64,000 bases of DNA from Trichosphaerium sp. ATCC 40318 (GCA_038496445.1 JALMLS010000344.1:62001-126000); one strand, 5' to 3'; numbered from the stretch's first letter, positions 1 through 11,405 are shown. The notes: a model not told the origin generated them from the sequence alone. Made by a program: numbers and translations.

Positions 1-2044
1 GGCGGCCTTTTCACTATTATCATTGCAGTATCTAGATTACTGGTTGCTCGTACACCAGCATTTGATGGAGCGAAACGATTGGACCATATTTTTCGACGTA
101 TGGATGGTACACTCGCAGTAACTGTTATTATAATTGCAATTACTATAACACAAACAATAATAATGACAACAGTTGTGATGAGTATGATGTGGTTACCTTC
201 TTTGCATGTGGACGTCAATAAGACATAAAACATTGAGTTTCGTGATCCTCAAGAAAAAAATAAGAAAACAGTGCGGCATGTCTTTTTGAGTACGTTGTAG
301 GAGTTGTAGTTCTGTACATTTATCTGGTGGAATTGCAGTGGCCGTTACATCACATTCTTCTTCCCAGTTCCAAAAGTTATAGCCTTCGAATGGAGGCAGG
401 AACGATGTTGGTCTTATACTTAAATCTGTTACATCTGGGCACTTAAACATTGTAATATTCGTAGTTGTATCAACTTCAAAAGTGACGGTATTGATTGTGA
501 CATTATCTATAAGTATTTAGCAACAATGAAAGTTGTATTCTGATAAACATAAGAAGAGGAAGCGCACTGATGAATATAACAGGCCCAATAACAATCACCG
601 TTTCATTTGCGAGTGTCACTGGGTCAGGAAATACAATAACACCATTATCACAAATCGCTTTTGGGTGAATAGGCTCAGGGCAGGGTTTAGAAGGAGCTTA
701 AGATGGTTAGCAAGTCTTTAAGGTTGGTATTGGTACCATTGCTTGCAGGTATTATCAATTCAGAAGGTCCACTGCCTTGTGACTGTTGTGTGGGAGGTAT
801 GGGATTAGCTGTTGTTGGTGCTATGGTTGTAGGCTCGTCTGTGGAGTTTGATGGAGGAAGTGACGGTGTAGAAACAGCTTCTGTTGGAATCATCGTTGGT
901 TCTGAAGGAGCTTCCGTTGGCGCAACAGTAGTTGGCGCTTCAGTAGGATCAATTGGGGTGAGAGTAGGCGAGGTGGTTGTCGGCGTTGGTGATAGTGTAG
1001 TTGGTTGTAAGGTTGTCGGAAGTATTGTCGGTGACAGTGTCGTTGGAGGCAACGTAGATGGAGGTGGTTCCGTAGGTGATAGCGTAGTTGGCTGTAAGGT
1101 CGTAGGGTGTATAGTTGGTGATAGTGTAGTTGGTTGTAAGGTAGTCGGATGTATTGTCGGTGACAGTGTCGTTGGAGGCAACGTGGTTGGATGAGGTTCT
1201 GTAGGTGCAACTGTGGGTGATGCAGTTGGAGGAAAATCAGGTTGACCTGATAAGAAACATTAGGTTAAAAATAGAACAATCAATTGTCTCAACAGAGTTC
1301 CAAGAAAATGTTGATTGTGGAGCTGTTCCAGTGCATACCCGGGTTTAGCATACAAAGTGATTTCATTGTTAGTTCTCCCCAATCGCTTGCATCATTGTTA
1401 TCTGTCAGGGTAGTTCTCATAGCACCAGTGGCTGTTGGAAAGTTATATCCTGATCCTGTCCATTCAGCTTCATCTGTGAACCTACCAACTTTATTTTAAT
1501 GAGTATCACGCTGAAGTAATGAAGTGTATTCGGGAAAAAAAACGTACAAAATGGCCCTAAAAGGGCATAGTCAACCTGTGTACCTGTGTCATCTCTTAGC
1601 ATGATTTCTAAACCTTCTGTTGTCGCAAAGTCTTCTATTGTGATGTCTAATTCAATCATTGGGCAATCAACACTGACGTCTACACGTCATTAGTCTACAA
1701 AAAAACAAACGAGACCGTACTTACCTTTCCTGGTTACTACCAGTAGAGAGCTTGGATAATACGTAATATCTGGAAAGGTTATCCTTGGCTGAAGTCTTGT
1801 ACCAACAGGTGTTGTTAACACAATGTCTAGAGTCCAACCACCGACATTAACGACTTCAGGGCCTGTATTGGCTAGTTCAATAGCATTTTGGTCCGTAGAT
1901 GATAAAACTCGATGTACTTCGTTTATAAGTATCTACAATAGCAAAATTTAGGATAGAGTAGCGTTTACTTGCACGTGCAGCGGTAAATACTGGATTAGTA
2001 TATAAAATGGATGCTATTAATACTAGCGCGAATGTGTGTCTCAT
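1..2044 (-). CDS. Lamin-tail-domain, Thr/Pro-rich single-pass membrane protein (C-terminus cut by window edge)
   Basis: The start codon at 2044 opens a hydrophobic signal peptide (MRHTFALVLIASILY...). After a probable GC-AG intron (donor GCAAGT) the frame reads ILINEVH, followed by an IELANTGPEVVNVGGWTLD segment, which is the signature of a lamin tail domain (LTD), an Ig-like fold found in secreted and surface proteins. Another beta-rich stretch with a DNNDASDW motif follows (about 1500-1340). Next come a Thr/Pro stalk of PTTLSPT/PTTLQPT units (1240-700), a Cys-containing region (about 690-330), and a transmembrane helix of Ile/Val residues near 150-70 with a basic cytosolic flank (SIRRK). 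The gene runs off the left edge. It is probably a cell-surface protein with an O-glycosylated stalk; the ligand is unknown. Domain identity is an inference from motif reading, and introns near 230-260, 490-530, 690, 1260, 1560 and 1690-1730 are approximate. Confidence 0.7.
960..1200 (-). repeat. Imperfect tandem repeats coding for the Thr/Pro stalk
   Basis: Units containing GATAGTGTAGTTGGTTGTAA (plus-strand sense) and close variants recur at about 990, 1077, 1116 and 1160, interleaved with GACAGTGTCGTTGGAGGCAA variants. On the minus strand they encode alternating PTTLSPT and PTTLQPT peptides. The pattern suggests recent expansion of a mucin-like stalk inside the membrane-protein gene. Confidence 0.85.
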
Positions 2045-2330
2045 GGGAGACGTGCTTCAAATGTGGGACTTCCGGAAGCGCAGCAATCAATGAAATCTTA
2101 GTACTCTATTTGACTAGTTCCTTTTCGTGCTACTTGTTGTTAATCGCGTAAACTATCACGTGCTATGAGATTATTGTTGTCGATATTGTATTTACAATGC
2201 ACGTGCAGTGAGTACTTCGTTTGACCTGCAAGGTCATCTGTTGTGTCCCACAATACATCTAGCAGCTTATTATACCAGGGTTCTGCGGTATTATCGTTAT
2301 TTAATGTAGTAAGCTAATTAATATAAAGGA
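2045..2330. other. Divergent intergenic region
   Basis: The 286 bp lie between the minus-strand LTD gene and the plus-strand two-TM gene, and must hold both promoters. CACGTG occurs at about 2157 and 2199. No ORF or RNA gene is recognisable. Confidence 0.5.
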
Positions 2331-3056
2331 ATGTCAATAGATGATGAATCTCTTGTGCCTCTGAAGGATGACGCTGAATACCATGACAATGAGAGGTAAA
2401 TAACGTAGTTTTTGTAATAACTTACAAAAAACACTTAGCAAAGATGACATTATCACGTGGGCATACGAGAAGGATAGATTATGGAGTTTCTTAGATGCAG
2501 AGTATGGCGGTTGGCATTCTAGACGTATGTTGGTATTCAAACTATACGCAAAATGGATAAGCATCATTACTGTTATCAGTACGACCTTTTTTTGTGATGA
2601 AGTGACTTTCTGACACGTTTTTTCTTTCTTGTAGTATTTGTTCTCGCTTCTATATTTGCTGTGGTAATGTCTGGTCGGTATCTAAGCGTTGTCTTTATTT
2701 TTCTGTTTTCGTTAGCGACTGCTTTACTGATTTTGCTTGTATTTTACACGATCGTAAAAATACCCTACTACTTAGCTACCACTATTCCAAATCCTACTAT
2801 TACTATATACCCTGATAAGCAGATATGCTTTCTTAATAATACTATAAAGTATGATGATATAAGAGTTGTCAGTATGGATGATGGGTGGTGTCTGGCTCTA
2901 GAGATAAAAAAGACTCAAAAAAGTTCCAAAACAAAGTATATTCCTATCCCAATTGGACACTCTGAGGAAGCTATTGATATGTTTATTGAGGAGGATGAAG
3001 AAACACATATGAATCCATGGAATCAAGACTTGCTTGGTAGTGACCAAGAATTATAA
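2331..3056 (+). CDS. Unknown protein with two transmembrane segments
   Basis: The ATG at 2331 begins MSIDDESLVPLKDDAEYHDNE. Introns at about 2396-2436 and 2580-2633 keep a single frame through to the stop at 3056, giving roughly 200 residues. The N-terminal part is acidic and cytosol-like. It is followed by a Trp/Arg/Lys patch, a hydrophobic stretch (WISIITV...FAVVMS) and a second one (VVFIFLFSLATALLILLVFY), then a soluble C-terminal domain of about 100 residues ending in an acidic tail. The layout (hairpin membrane anchor plus a PH-like-sized soluble tail) resembles small endomembrane proteins, but no family is recognised and no function is claimed. Confidence 0.65.
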
Positions 3057-3367
3057 CATTGGTCACAATGAACACGACATTACAAGTTTTGTTTTTGGTG
3101 TATGTGAATCAAAGTTGTTCGGGTGGAAAAGGTCTTCCAAAATTCGTAAATGCTAAAAAACCCTTGACTACATGGTATTCGCATTCGCACCAATCTTTTT
3201 TCACATTTCTTTGGTTAAAAGGTAGGGTTTTTGTATCTACTCCAAAACTTTAGCTACACGTGCTATAGGTGTTTATTTTTAGTCTAGTTGTAACAAGAAA
3301 TCACACTGACTGGGTTGGATTTTTTCTCAATTTTACAATAAGAAAAAACCTCTCGCGTTTGCGACAT

Positions 3368-6300
3368 ATGAGCTCAAACCCCAGGCATTCTAGTAGTTAC
3401 TTGGGGAAGATATACGTAGAGGTATTATCTGTACGAGGCCTTTCCCACAAAGGATCTCTATGGTCAGGTGCCTTGAATTTAATACTTGTAAGTACGTCGT
3501 TTTGTAGCACGTTTTATGGGCAAAATTAGAGCTATTTAAAAAAATGACTAATACATCCAATAATAAATATCAAAAACCGCGTTTTATTTGCCGCCCATGT
3601 CGTCTTGTAACCAAGACTATCAAGTAAATGGCGACATTATGGTTTTTTGTTATTAAGTATGTAGTCTTGTAATCCTATTTGCTTGGGATTATTGTATTCT
3701 ATTGTATTACGTAACGACAAATCCAAAATGTTTTCAAATAACTCTTATTCTCCGATGTTACAAAAAAAATCCTTCGGGTTTTTTTGTTTTTCTTTTTGTT
3801 TTACTTCGCCTGTATCAAACTAGGATTGTACTAATTAACGCGTACTCATTCAGGAATGCAAAATTGGTGGCACAGGATGCTCTACAAGTGCTATACATGG
3901 TGCTGAGCGCAGTTGGAACGAAGATTTCGTGTTGTACGTTATTTTTTTCTCGTTGTAATTTCTGTTTCGCAAATTGCCTTTTTCGCTCTTTTTTTAATCC
4001 GTCACGTGATTTTCATTTTGCGTTTTCTCTCGAAAGATTTTTTAAATGTTTTATTTTTAAACGCGTGCGAACGTTACGACGCTAGTCTATATGTAATAAT
4101 GAGGTTAGCACGCTCACTGATGAAATGGTTAATAAACCAATGTTGTTCTCGCTCCAAACTCATCAACGCCTTACGAAAAAGATAATTGGCACCTTTGAGT
4201 TCCCTTCAAAACAGCTTAATGATGGTGAGCGTATAGCAGATTGGTTCAAGTTTACAAAGAAAGATAAATTCAATGGAGAAGTATACTTGACCTTCCTGTA
4301 TACATACAAGAAAGATTTGGTACAAATGCTTTATATCCATACTTCGTTTTAATGCGTTTATACGCGAAAGTCGCTCTAACAGTTTTATAGACAGGCAAAA
4401 CGCCCTTGTTTTGTGCTGTGAAGGAAAATAATTTGGGCTTGGTAAAGGAACTTTTGGATACGTCTGTACCTGAAGAAGTAAATGTAACGGATAGGAATGG
4501 TTGGTCGCCCTTTCATAATGTCTGTTCCGAATTCAATAGCGTTACGGCTGATCTTATCATCGAGTTTCTTCAATTTAAAGGCCTAGACGTAAACGCGAGG
4601 AATAACGACCATAATGCGTGCTTGCATTACTTCTGTAGGTGAGTGCAGTTAAAATTACGAAAAAACCAAACCACATTCACTTTTTTAATGAAATTTCGTG
4701 GTGTGATTTAATCACGTGCTTTTAGATATTTCAGCGACCCTGACTATGTCGCTGATTGGAAGACATCAAGAATATGTAATTTATTCAAAGAGCAAGGTAT
4801 AAACCCGAACAATCAAAACGACCACATACCATTAAGTTGATTTTTTATACTTACTTTAACAAAAATAGGCTGTGACTTTAATATTCAAAATAGAAGCGGA
4901 GAAACGCCATTACACAAAGCTTTATACAATAACTCCTTGAGGTTTCTCTTAGTTTCTTGGCTTCTTGGAGCTGATGTTGCTGATGTATCTATCACTAACA
5001 ACAAAGGTTAGTAGAAACAGAAGCGAACTTGTCCAATTTAAAAAATATCACGTGTAGCGATGTTATTTTTAGAATTTTTTATTACTCCCGTGCAGTACGT
5101 TTTTTTTTAAAAAATGAGTTTTAGGGGAGACCGTTGTACATTATGCTTCTCGATTCGGTAGGCTGGATCTTATCTCGAAGTTGTTAGAGGTAGATTTTAT
5201 ATTTTAATTTAATTTAAAACTCAGTTCAATTGAACTGCAAGACATTTTAAATAATTCTTTTTATTTCAGCATGGCGCACCTTTTACTTTGAGGAACAACG
5301 AAAGAAAAACGGCTTTAGATATAGCAAAAGAAATGCAACACATGGAAGTATTTCATGCTCTAAACAAGGTATTCATTGTATCAAACTTGTCAGGTTTTGT
5401 ACGCTAACAATAATAGTCCAAACAACTGTATGATTGGCTCAAAAAAGTTCAAATGGTGCACTATTTTACACAGTTCATAACGAACGACATTCAAAGGGAT
5501 ACAGTCAATCAGCTATCTGACCGACATTTTGAATCAATTGGCGTAGATCCTAAAGTATAAGAGCGCTTTCTTGTACTGCAATGATTAATTTTGTTTTTTT
5601 TATTTAGGACATTCCAATTCTTGTCAAGCACGCCAAGAAGAAGAGTAGAACTAGAGATACGCTATCACCTATTCCAGAGTAATAGATTCTTATGATTAAA
5701 AAAAAGCTAAAAGCGAGGTAGTTCTAGAAATAGACGCGGTAGAAATAGAAGGTCTGATACATCTGTATGGAACAAAAACAAAAAGAAAGTCTATGCAAAA
5801 AGGAAGCCAAACAGTATCCCAGATTTTCGTGACTTTGTATCTGGCTTATCAAAGCGTGGTTGGGTAATCGAAGCCCGTGATTTAGAGTATACACAACTAA
5901 TTGGACAAGGACAAGTACGATTATATTCTGACCACACAAAAGTCTTCTCACTTAAGAAATAGTATGGTTCAGTGTATCGAGGTTTGTACACGCCTTCAGA
6001 TGGAAAGAAAAAAGGGACTACGGTGGCCATAAAATTTTTCAAAACGTCTGGCCTGCAGGACGGCAGCTTCGAGGTTCGAAATTTTGCTTCAAGAAAAACG
6101 TGACGGTTTTTTTAGGAAGTCAAGAAGGAGTTCCATATTATGAGTTTGATTAAAAGTCCACATGTTGTTCAAGTCTTTGGTTTATGTTGCCCTAAAAACA
6201 ACGAGAAAATCATGCTTGTAATGGAATATTGTAAACACGGGTCCTTGCATCATCTGTTAAAGTGCGTACTTTACGAGTGTATTTTAGTAACCTTGTATAG

Positions 6301-7341
6301 TCAAGAGGGTCGCCAGTTATCATGGAAGCGCGTGCATCGTTTCACAAGAGAAAGCGCAATGGGTAACAAAAAATATTGAGTTGACATTACTGTTTTTAAA
6401 TCTTGTTTAGGTTTACAATGTCTTCATGAATGGCGTCCTCAGATTCTTCATAGAGATATAAAGTACGTGTAATATAATTTAGTTTGAATTATCTAATTCT
6501 TCAATAGGACACACAGTATCCCTAATAGCGAGCGTTGCTCATAGCAATGGTTTTACTTTTTTTTTCTTTTTTTTTTCTAATAGTTATTATCTTAACAAAT
6601 GTGAGACATGCTTGTGAGCAAGAATCTTCATATAAAGGCAAGTGTCTCTTTTATTTGTAAGTACAATTTAATGACTCTGTTTATAGATTAGCGATTTTGG
6701 AACGTCGCGATTGAACACAGAAGGATTACGTGCTAGTAACCGCCGAATGGTTGGTACAGTTGCGTACTCTGCGCCAGAAACTTTTAAAGGGAACTTCACA
6801 GACAAATGCGATATCTACAGCTTAGGCAGTACGCATCTTTTAAAATTAAAGACCTTGTTCTTTCTCTCATTCTTATTATTTTCTTAAAGTGGTTATATGG
6901 GAAATGATATATCGTGTATGTAATGGAAAGTACTTGCACCCTTTCGGAGAATTCCAAGATGTATCTATTGATCTTCATATTATATCAAAAGTCCTAGATG
7001 ATGAGTAAGTGACATTGTTATTTTGTTTGTTCAATACAATTTCTTATTGTTCTTTAGCAAGCGCCCAACGATCCCTGTAGACTGTCCAGCGGCGTGGGCA
7101 GAAATTCTTCGTAATTGCTGGGATAGAGACCCTAATAAAAGGTAACGTGAATCTCACGTGAAGCATATAAGAGATGACATTTTGTCTTTAGACCAACAGC
7201 GAAACAACTTGTTGAAATCTTGGAGCACGTTGAAGTACATGGTAAACGCTCAAGAGATGGTGTGAGTGAGAGTTCATCATCTGGATACGTACGCATAAAA
7301 TACATTTAGAAGACACTAATTTACTTTTACAGTACGACTAA
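3368..7341 (+). CDS. C2 - ankyrin - SAM - TKL-type protein kinase
   Basis: The start is ATG 3368 (MSSNPRHSSSY). Exons then read as a C2 domain (GKIYVEVLSVRGL..., SWNEDFVFTLT..., ADWFKFTKKDKFNGEVYL), ankyrin-like repeats at 4390-5370 (GKTPLFCAVKENN, GETPLHKALYNN, GETVVHYASRFG), a SAM domain at 5420-5680 (LYDWLKKVQMVHYF ... DIPILVKHAKK) and a kinase at 5890-7220. Kinase landmarks are GQGQYGSVYRG, the ATP lysine in VAIKFF, HRDIK, DFG in ISDFGTSR, APE as SAPETF, and a final NKRPTAKQLV motif. The stop is TAA 7339-7341. It is probably a cytosolic Ser/Thr kinase recruited to membranes by the C2 domain. The catalytic loop is only restored by an 8-nt micro-exon plus a GC-AG intron (see separate entries). 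Exon edges were judged from family conservation. Similar multidomain TKLs are common in amoebae, but this exact order is not one I can name. Confidence 0.85.
6508..6515 (+). other. Inferred 8-nt micro-exon in the kinase catalytic loop
   Basis: The exon ending GATATAAA before GTACGT (about 6463) must be joined to an exon starting ACATGCTTGTGAGC (about 6609). Direct joining, or use of the TTATTATC acceptor, gives stops or nonsense residues. Inserting GACACACA, which is flanked by TCAATAG and GTATCC, yields HRDIKTHNMLVSKNLHIK, the conserved HRDxKxxN loop. This is an inference from protein conservation without transcript evidence. Confidence 0.6.
6644..6686 (+). other. GC-AG intron in the kinase gene
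   Basis: The exon ...LHIK ends at AAAG and is followed by GCAAGT, the standard GC-type donor context. The acceptor TTTATAG precedes ATTAGCGATTTTGG, giving ISDFG in frame. No GT donor nearby keeps the frame. Confidence 0.6.
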
Positions 7342-7482
7342 GAAATGTATGAAAAAAAAAAGATTGCCTGAATTCAAAAAAACCCAAAAGGGTCATGTAC
7401 AAACGAGAAAGTTCAAAAATACTTTGAGTAAACTTTCTTACAACAAAAAAAGAACTGGTTACTTAGTAAGTGTATTACTTTT

Positions 7483-8441
7483 TTATTCCTCAAACATGTC
7501 TATTTCTACAATTCCTTCTACAGGAGGAGTGTTCATACTCGTCTTTTGTTTCACAGCTTCATTTAAGCTTCCTTTAAGCTTCTTTACCATCGCCTCTGCT
7601 TCGTATAGTCCTACTTTTTTTGTTATTAGCCTCTTCAATGGTGAGATTGTTTTATAACGTACGTGGATCTTGCAGCTTCTTGAATAGCTTGATACGTAGG
7701 TTGTGGCAATGAAGTTGCACGCGAATTTTTTCTCGTGTATCGCGAATAAGCATGGCCTTAATATTTGCCTCGTCAAGGCCCTATTAAAACGTCAACAAGT
7801 TGTTGAGATTTAGTAGGATTTGTCATCTACGCACAAATAATGCTTGATCATAGCACTCCTAAATCGCTTGTTAGTACTTCACTGAAGTTTAATCCTGGTC
7901 GCTTACCAGTTTGTAGCAGTCAACAGCGAAGTTTAGCCAGTCGAGGTATATTATCTTTGGTGAGTTGTAAAGTATCTCAAAAGTACAAGCCAACCTTGTT
8001 ATTGTCAGTCTGTAAGTATTTTAAACAGTTCTCGTACTTTTCTTTTGGGAATTCCAGTGCATCAAAGCACGTAAGTAGGCACTTGTAAAAGGGTATTTTC
8101 TGTTTACCTTCAGGGTGCCTTGTGTTCATGAGTACTTGTCTAATCTTTTGTTTAATTTCACTTGTCTACAAGCTGTCAGGAATATCTTAATTGAATGTAT
8201 TGTGGTATTGACCTCCTGGGGGCTTAGGAATATCTCATTCTCTAAAAAATAGTCTCTCACCAAAACGTCTAGCTCTGTGTAGCTGCAAGATTAGTTCTTT
8301 CAATTTCACTCAGCATTTATTGTACCTTTGCGAGTAAAGTAGGCTGGGTACCTGTTCTAGCAGAGCAGGATTCATACTTGAAAGCAAGATTGCTTTGAAA
8401 CTATCATTAAGCAAGTAAACAAAACTTAACATTTGACTCAT
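7483..8441 (-). CDS. Unknown alpha-helical protein, at least six exons
   Basis: The ATG at 8441 opens MSQMLSFVYLLNDSFKAILL. The chain continues through short introns to YTELDVLVRDYFLENEIF, KYPFYKCLLTCFDALEF, YLDWLNFAVDCYKLECYDQA, LDEANIKAMLIRDTREK and a Lys-rich coiled segment ending GIVEIDMFEE at the stop (7483). The predicted protein is about 230 residues, almost entirely helical with paired aromatic/leucine spacing, like TPR/PCI-type helical-repeat scaffolds. No family can be named. The joins near 8160-8110 (a GTAGAC donor) and 7660-7620 are my best reading and may shift. It is tail-to-tail with the C2-kinase gene (141 bp between stops). Confidence 0.55.
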
Positions 8442-8586
8442 TAAGAATGTGTACGTTGTAAAGTATGTTCACTCAAAGGGATCACTTCTAACTACTTTTC
8501 GTTGCACTCCAACGAAAAAACTGTGAGAACACGGCAAATAAGGTAACAATCATTTTTTTATTTTATTTTAATACAAGTCCAGTCAC

Positions 8587-9368
8587 TTAGAAAGCAGATT
8601 TTGGACGTTTTGCGAGATAAGCCTTGAGTGGACCTTCTTCGACCTTAGTGCGGAGTGCCTTCAAACCTGGTGTTTTTTCCAAAGCAGCTGCGACTTTGTC
8701 TTGGGCATCAAAAAAGCCACACAAGTGAACAAAGCGTGCGTCAGCAAGACTTGGTTTCTAAAAAGGAGTAAGAGACGGATTATTGATCAAAAAAATAAAA
8801 GACTTGTAGACGTACGTCACCGACGAAGTATCCTTTGCCGTTTGATTGGTGAATAGCCTCAATGAATGCGAGGTGTTTTGGGAGCGTCTCACTGAAAAAC
8901 TTTGCTACAGCAGCATCTTTTTCAGCTTCTTTTTTAGCTGCGTTGTATGCTGTGAAGATGTCGTTGATGCCTTCACCAATGGAATCGATGATAGCGGCTT
9001 CAATGTCATTTGCGCCAAGCAAGTTCAAACGCTTTGCCAAAAAGCGTTCAATGGCACGAGATTGAGCGACTTGTGTAGCTAATGGAGTTAGTTGAGTTCA
9101 TTTCTTAAAAAACGGAAACAAGAAAACGCCAACTGACGAAAACTTTGCAAACACACTTACTTTTGCCACCTTCGGTTACGTCAAGGACAGGCATTTGACC
9201 AAAAGGTGTTTTAGGCTTCAAAGCTTCCCAACCTTCTTTTCCTTCAATTTTGTACGAAGGGATGGCGTAACGCTCATCCGCGTAGGCTTGGTTGCCTAGA
9301 GCGAAGACAAATCGGACAACTTCGGCTTTGCCCATGATGTTAAAGTAGTGAAGTGTGTATGTGGCCAT
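8587..9368 (-). CDS. Glutathione S-transferase, sigma-like
   Basis: The start is ATG 9368 and there are three exons. The N-terminal thioredoxin-like domain begins MATYTLHYFNIMGKAEVVRF. The Tyr in HYFN is at the position of the catalytic tyrosine of sigma/alpha/mu/pi enzymes, and GQMPVLDV contains the cis-Pro of the G-site. After an intron at about 9080-9160, QSRAIERFLAKRL supplies the conserved S-R-A-I glutathione-binding turn. The all-helical C-terminal domain follows (EAAIIDSIGEGINDIF..., PKHLAFIEAIHQ..., SLADARFVHL...) to the stop TAA at 8587-8589. At about 205 residues it has the normal length for a cytosolic GST. It conjugates glutathione to electrophiles or isomerises prostaglandin-like lipids. 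The complete active-site set argues for an active enzyme. Confidence 0.92.
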
Positions 9369-9734
9369 GTTGTTACTGTTGTGTTGTTGACTGTTAAATG
9401 AGTTTGAATGTCACTAAACTTTGGTCACCAAATCCATTTGCGGAGTAAAGTGCGGGCTGTTCATTCAAAGATTCTCCCACCACAGGACAGTTCCGAGGGT
9501 AGGTTCTCCTGCTTTATGCTTTAGGGAGAAACTATTTAAAGTGCTACATGACGAATACGTGGAGTACACAAGTACGAAGCAAGAAAATACATCCAAACAC
9601 TAAGAACATAATAGAATAAAAAAAATAGAAGCTAGTTTAATAGATATAAGCACTATACATTACATACGTGACTTAGCACGTGTTTTTTTAGTTGAGGTTT
9701 TTTTTTTGCATGTTTTTGTTGAAAAACAAAGTTA
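9369..9734. other. Intergenic, no gene seen
   Basis: The 366 bp lie between the GST start and the LIM-gene stop. CACGTG lies at about 9677. A 60-codon plus-strand frame at 9421-9603 has no start context, motif or homology signal. Confidence 0.5.
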
Positions 9735-11312
9735 TTATGCAAAGGCGTAACCTAACCCACTTATTGTGCTATGACATGCTGCACAAAATACTTTGTCACC
9801 AGATGTTCTGTATGCACTTGTGATAGGGTTCATGCATTGAACGCAAACAAAACATGATTGACACATTGTCTTGCCGTTTACATTGAAAATTTGGCCTTCA
9901 ATGATTTGCTTACCACACGAACAGCGTACTGAGTTTTGTGTGGTATAGCAATTTTGGCAAAACATCTTGCCTTGGTAAGGATAAAATGTTACACCAACAA
10001 GGGATGTTCTACATTTTGTACAAACAAAACACTCAGTGTTGAACGTTTTACCTAAATTATATTTAATCAGAAAAAAAAGAATAATAAGGTAAGGAGGTAC
10101 CCATAGCCTTAATGAAGTTGCCAAGAATTTGTTTACCACAATTACAACCACAAGCATTGGATTGGGCAGTTGGCTGTGGATTTTGAGGCGGTACACTTGA
10201 AGAAAAAATTAATTGATTGTCTTGCAAAGAAAAAAAACACATTCAAACAACGTACTATGTATTTGATGGTGGTGGCGCTGGTTCATCTCCAAGAATAGAA
10301 TCCATCAAATTATTTAACATATTATCTTCTTCATTGGTTGGGGTACCAACTTTCCTCATCCTGGCAGATGATTTTGGCACTGACATTCTGACACTTTGTT
10401 GTGTTCTCTGTTGTGTTCTCTGTTGAGAAACTGGAGGTTTGTGTGACATACGCATAGATTGCTGTTGCATACGAACTGATGGCTGTCTTGACTGAGGGGT
10501 ATATCCAGCACCGGCACCACCATCAGGCTTTTGTTTAATATAAGCATTCAAGTGTCATAACAAATCGAGTAGCAGTATTCACGTACTTTATCATCCGCAA
10601 GCTCTGCCATGAGATTCTCAAGTTCAGCGTCTGATATATTACTATAGCTTACACCAGAGGCAGTTGACGCTATTTAATATTAGTACAGTATACAACAATG
10701 CAAACAAATGTAATATAAAACGCCTAAATTTACGTACCACCACTGTAGCGACTCATTGGCGCTGGTTGTCCTGTAGGTCTGTAACTGGGTCTTTGGCTTG
10801 CTCTACCATAATTTGAAGCACTGATAGCAAGTGAGTACTAAAAAAGAAAACAGACATAAAAAGAAGTTGCACTATTTACCTTTGAGAAGATAAATTAATA
10901 CCACCAGTTGCTGGTGTGCGAGGTAGAGGTACATTAGACTTTCCAGGTGTATACGTATTGTCCAATTCCAAATCATCAAGTAAATGATCAATTTCGGAAT
11001 CTAGTGATGACTTTGGTCGTGATCGCGTGCTACTAGGGTGTTACTACAATTTTTATTTCTTTTTCGGTTTCTTTTGACTCGGAATGGTTAAAAGTGTTAA
11101 CCGTACGATATTCTGGTAGCTGTGGGTGGTGCATTGGGTACTAGTGTACTGTCGAAATCGTAGGAATCGAATGAAAAGTCTTCGCTAGCCCTTTTGGTCG
11201 TAGGTTCTCTGGGCGAAGATTTCGCTGAGCCGACGGCGCTTGTGAATGTAAGGTCGTCATTTAATTCATTCATCAACGAATCAAACTCATCTAGGGTGTT
11301 TCTACGGCTCAT
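9735..11312 (-). CDS. Paxillin-like protein with LD motifs and two LIM domains
   Basis: The start is ATG 11312 (MSRRNTLDEFDSLMNELNDD). Four leucine/aspartate LD-type motifs can be read: LDEFDSLMNELNDDL, DSEIDHLLDDLEL, DAELENLMAELADD and MLNNLMDSILGD. They are separated by Ser/Pro/Gln-rich linkers with QSVRM/QPSVRM repeats. The C-terminus has two zinc-finger LIM domains: CGCNCGKQI...CFVCTKC...CQNCYTTQ and CSCGKQIIEGQIF...CFVCVQC...CAACH. The stop is at 9735. LD motifs dock kinases and vinculin-like proteins, and LIM domains target adhesion sites, so a role as a focal-adhesion-like scaffold is inferred. Classical paxillins carry four LIMs; only two are seen here. It is divergently paired with the malic enzyme fusion, 93 bp apart. 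Confidence 0.8.
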
Positions 11313-11405
11313 GGTTATTTGTAGGCGTTGTGTGGTGCAGGTGGTGAAGTGGGGTGTTTTTTACGACTTGGCGAGACCGTTACTTTCAACCCGCTGACGC
11401 ATACA

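Noticed and set aside
703-1194. Long plus-strand Gly/Val/Ser-rich frame
   Set aside because: Antisense shadow of the Thr/Pro-rich stalk. Its repetitive composition follows from the minus-strand PTTLSPT repeats, and it has no independent signals.
3702-4085. Hydrophobic plus-strand frame (127 codons)
   Set aside because: It covers an intron of the C2 kinase, and T-rich intron sequence produces false Phe/Leu membrane segments.
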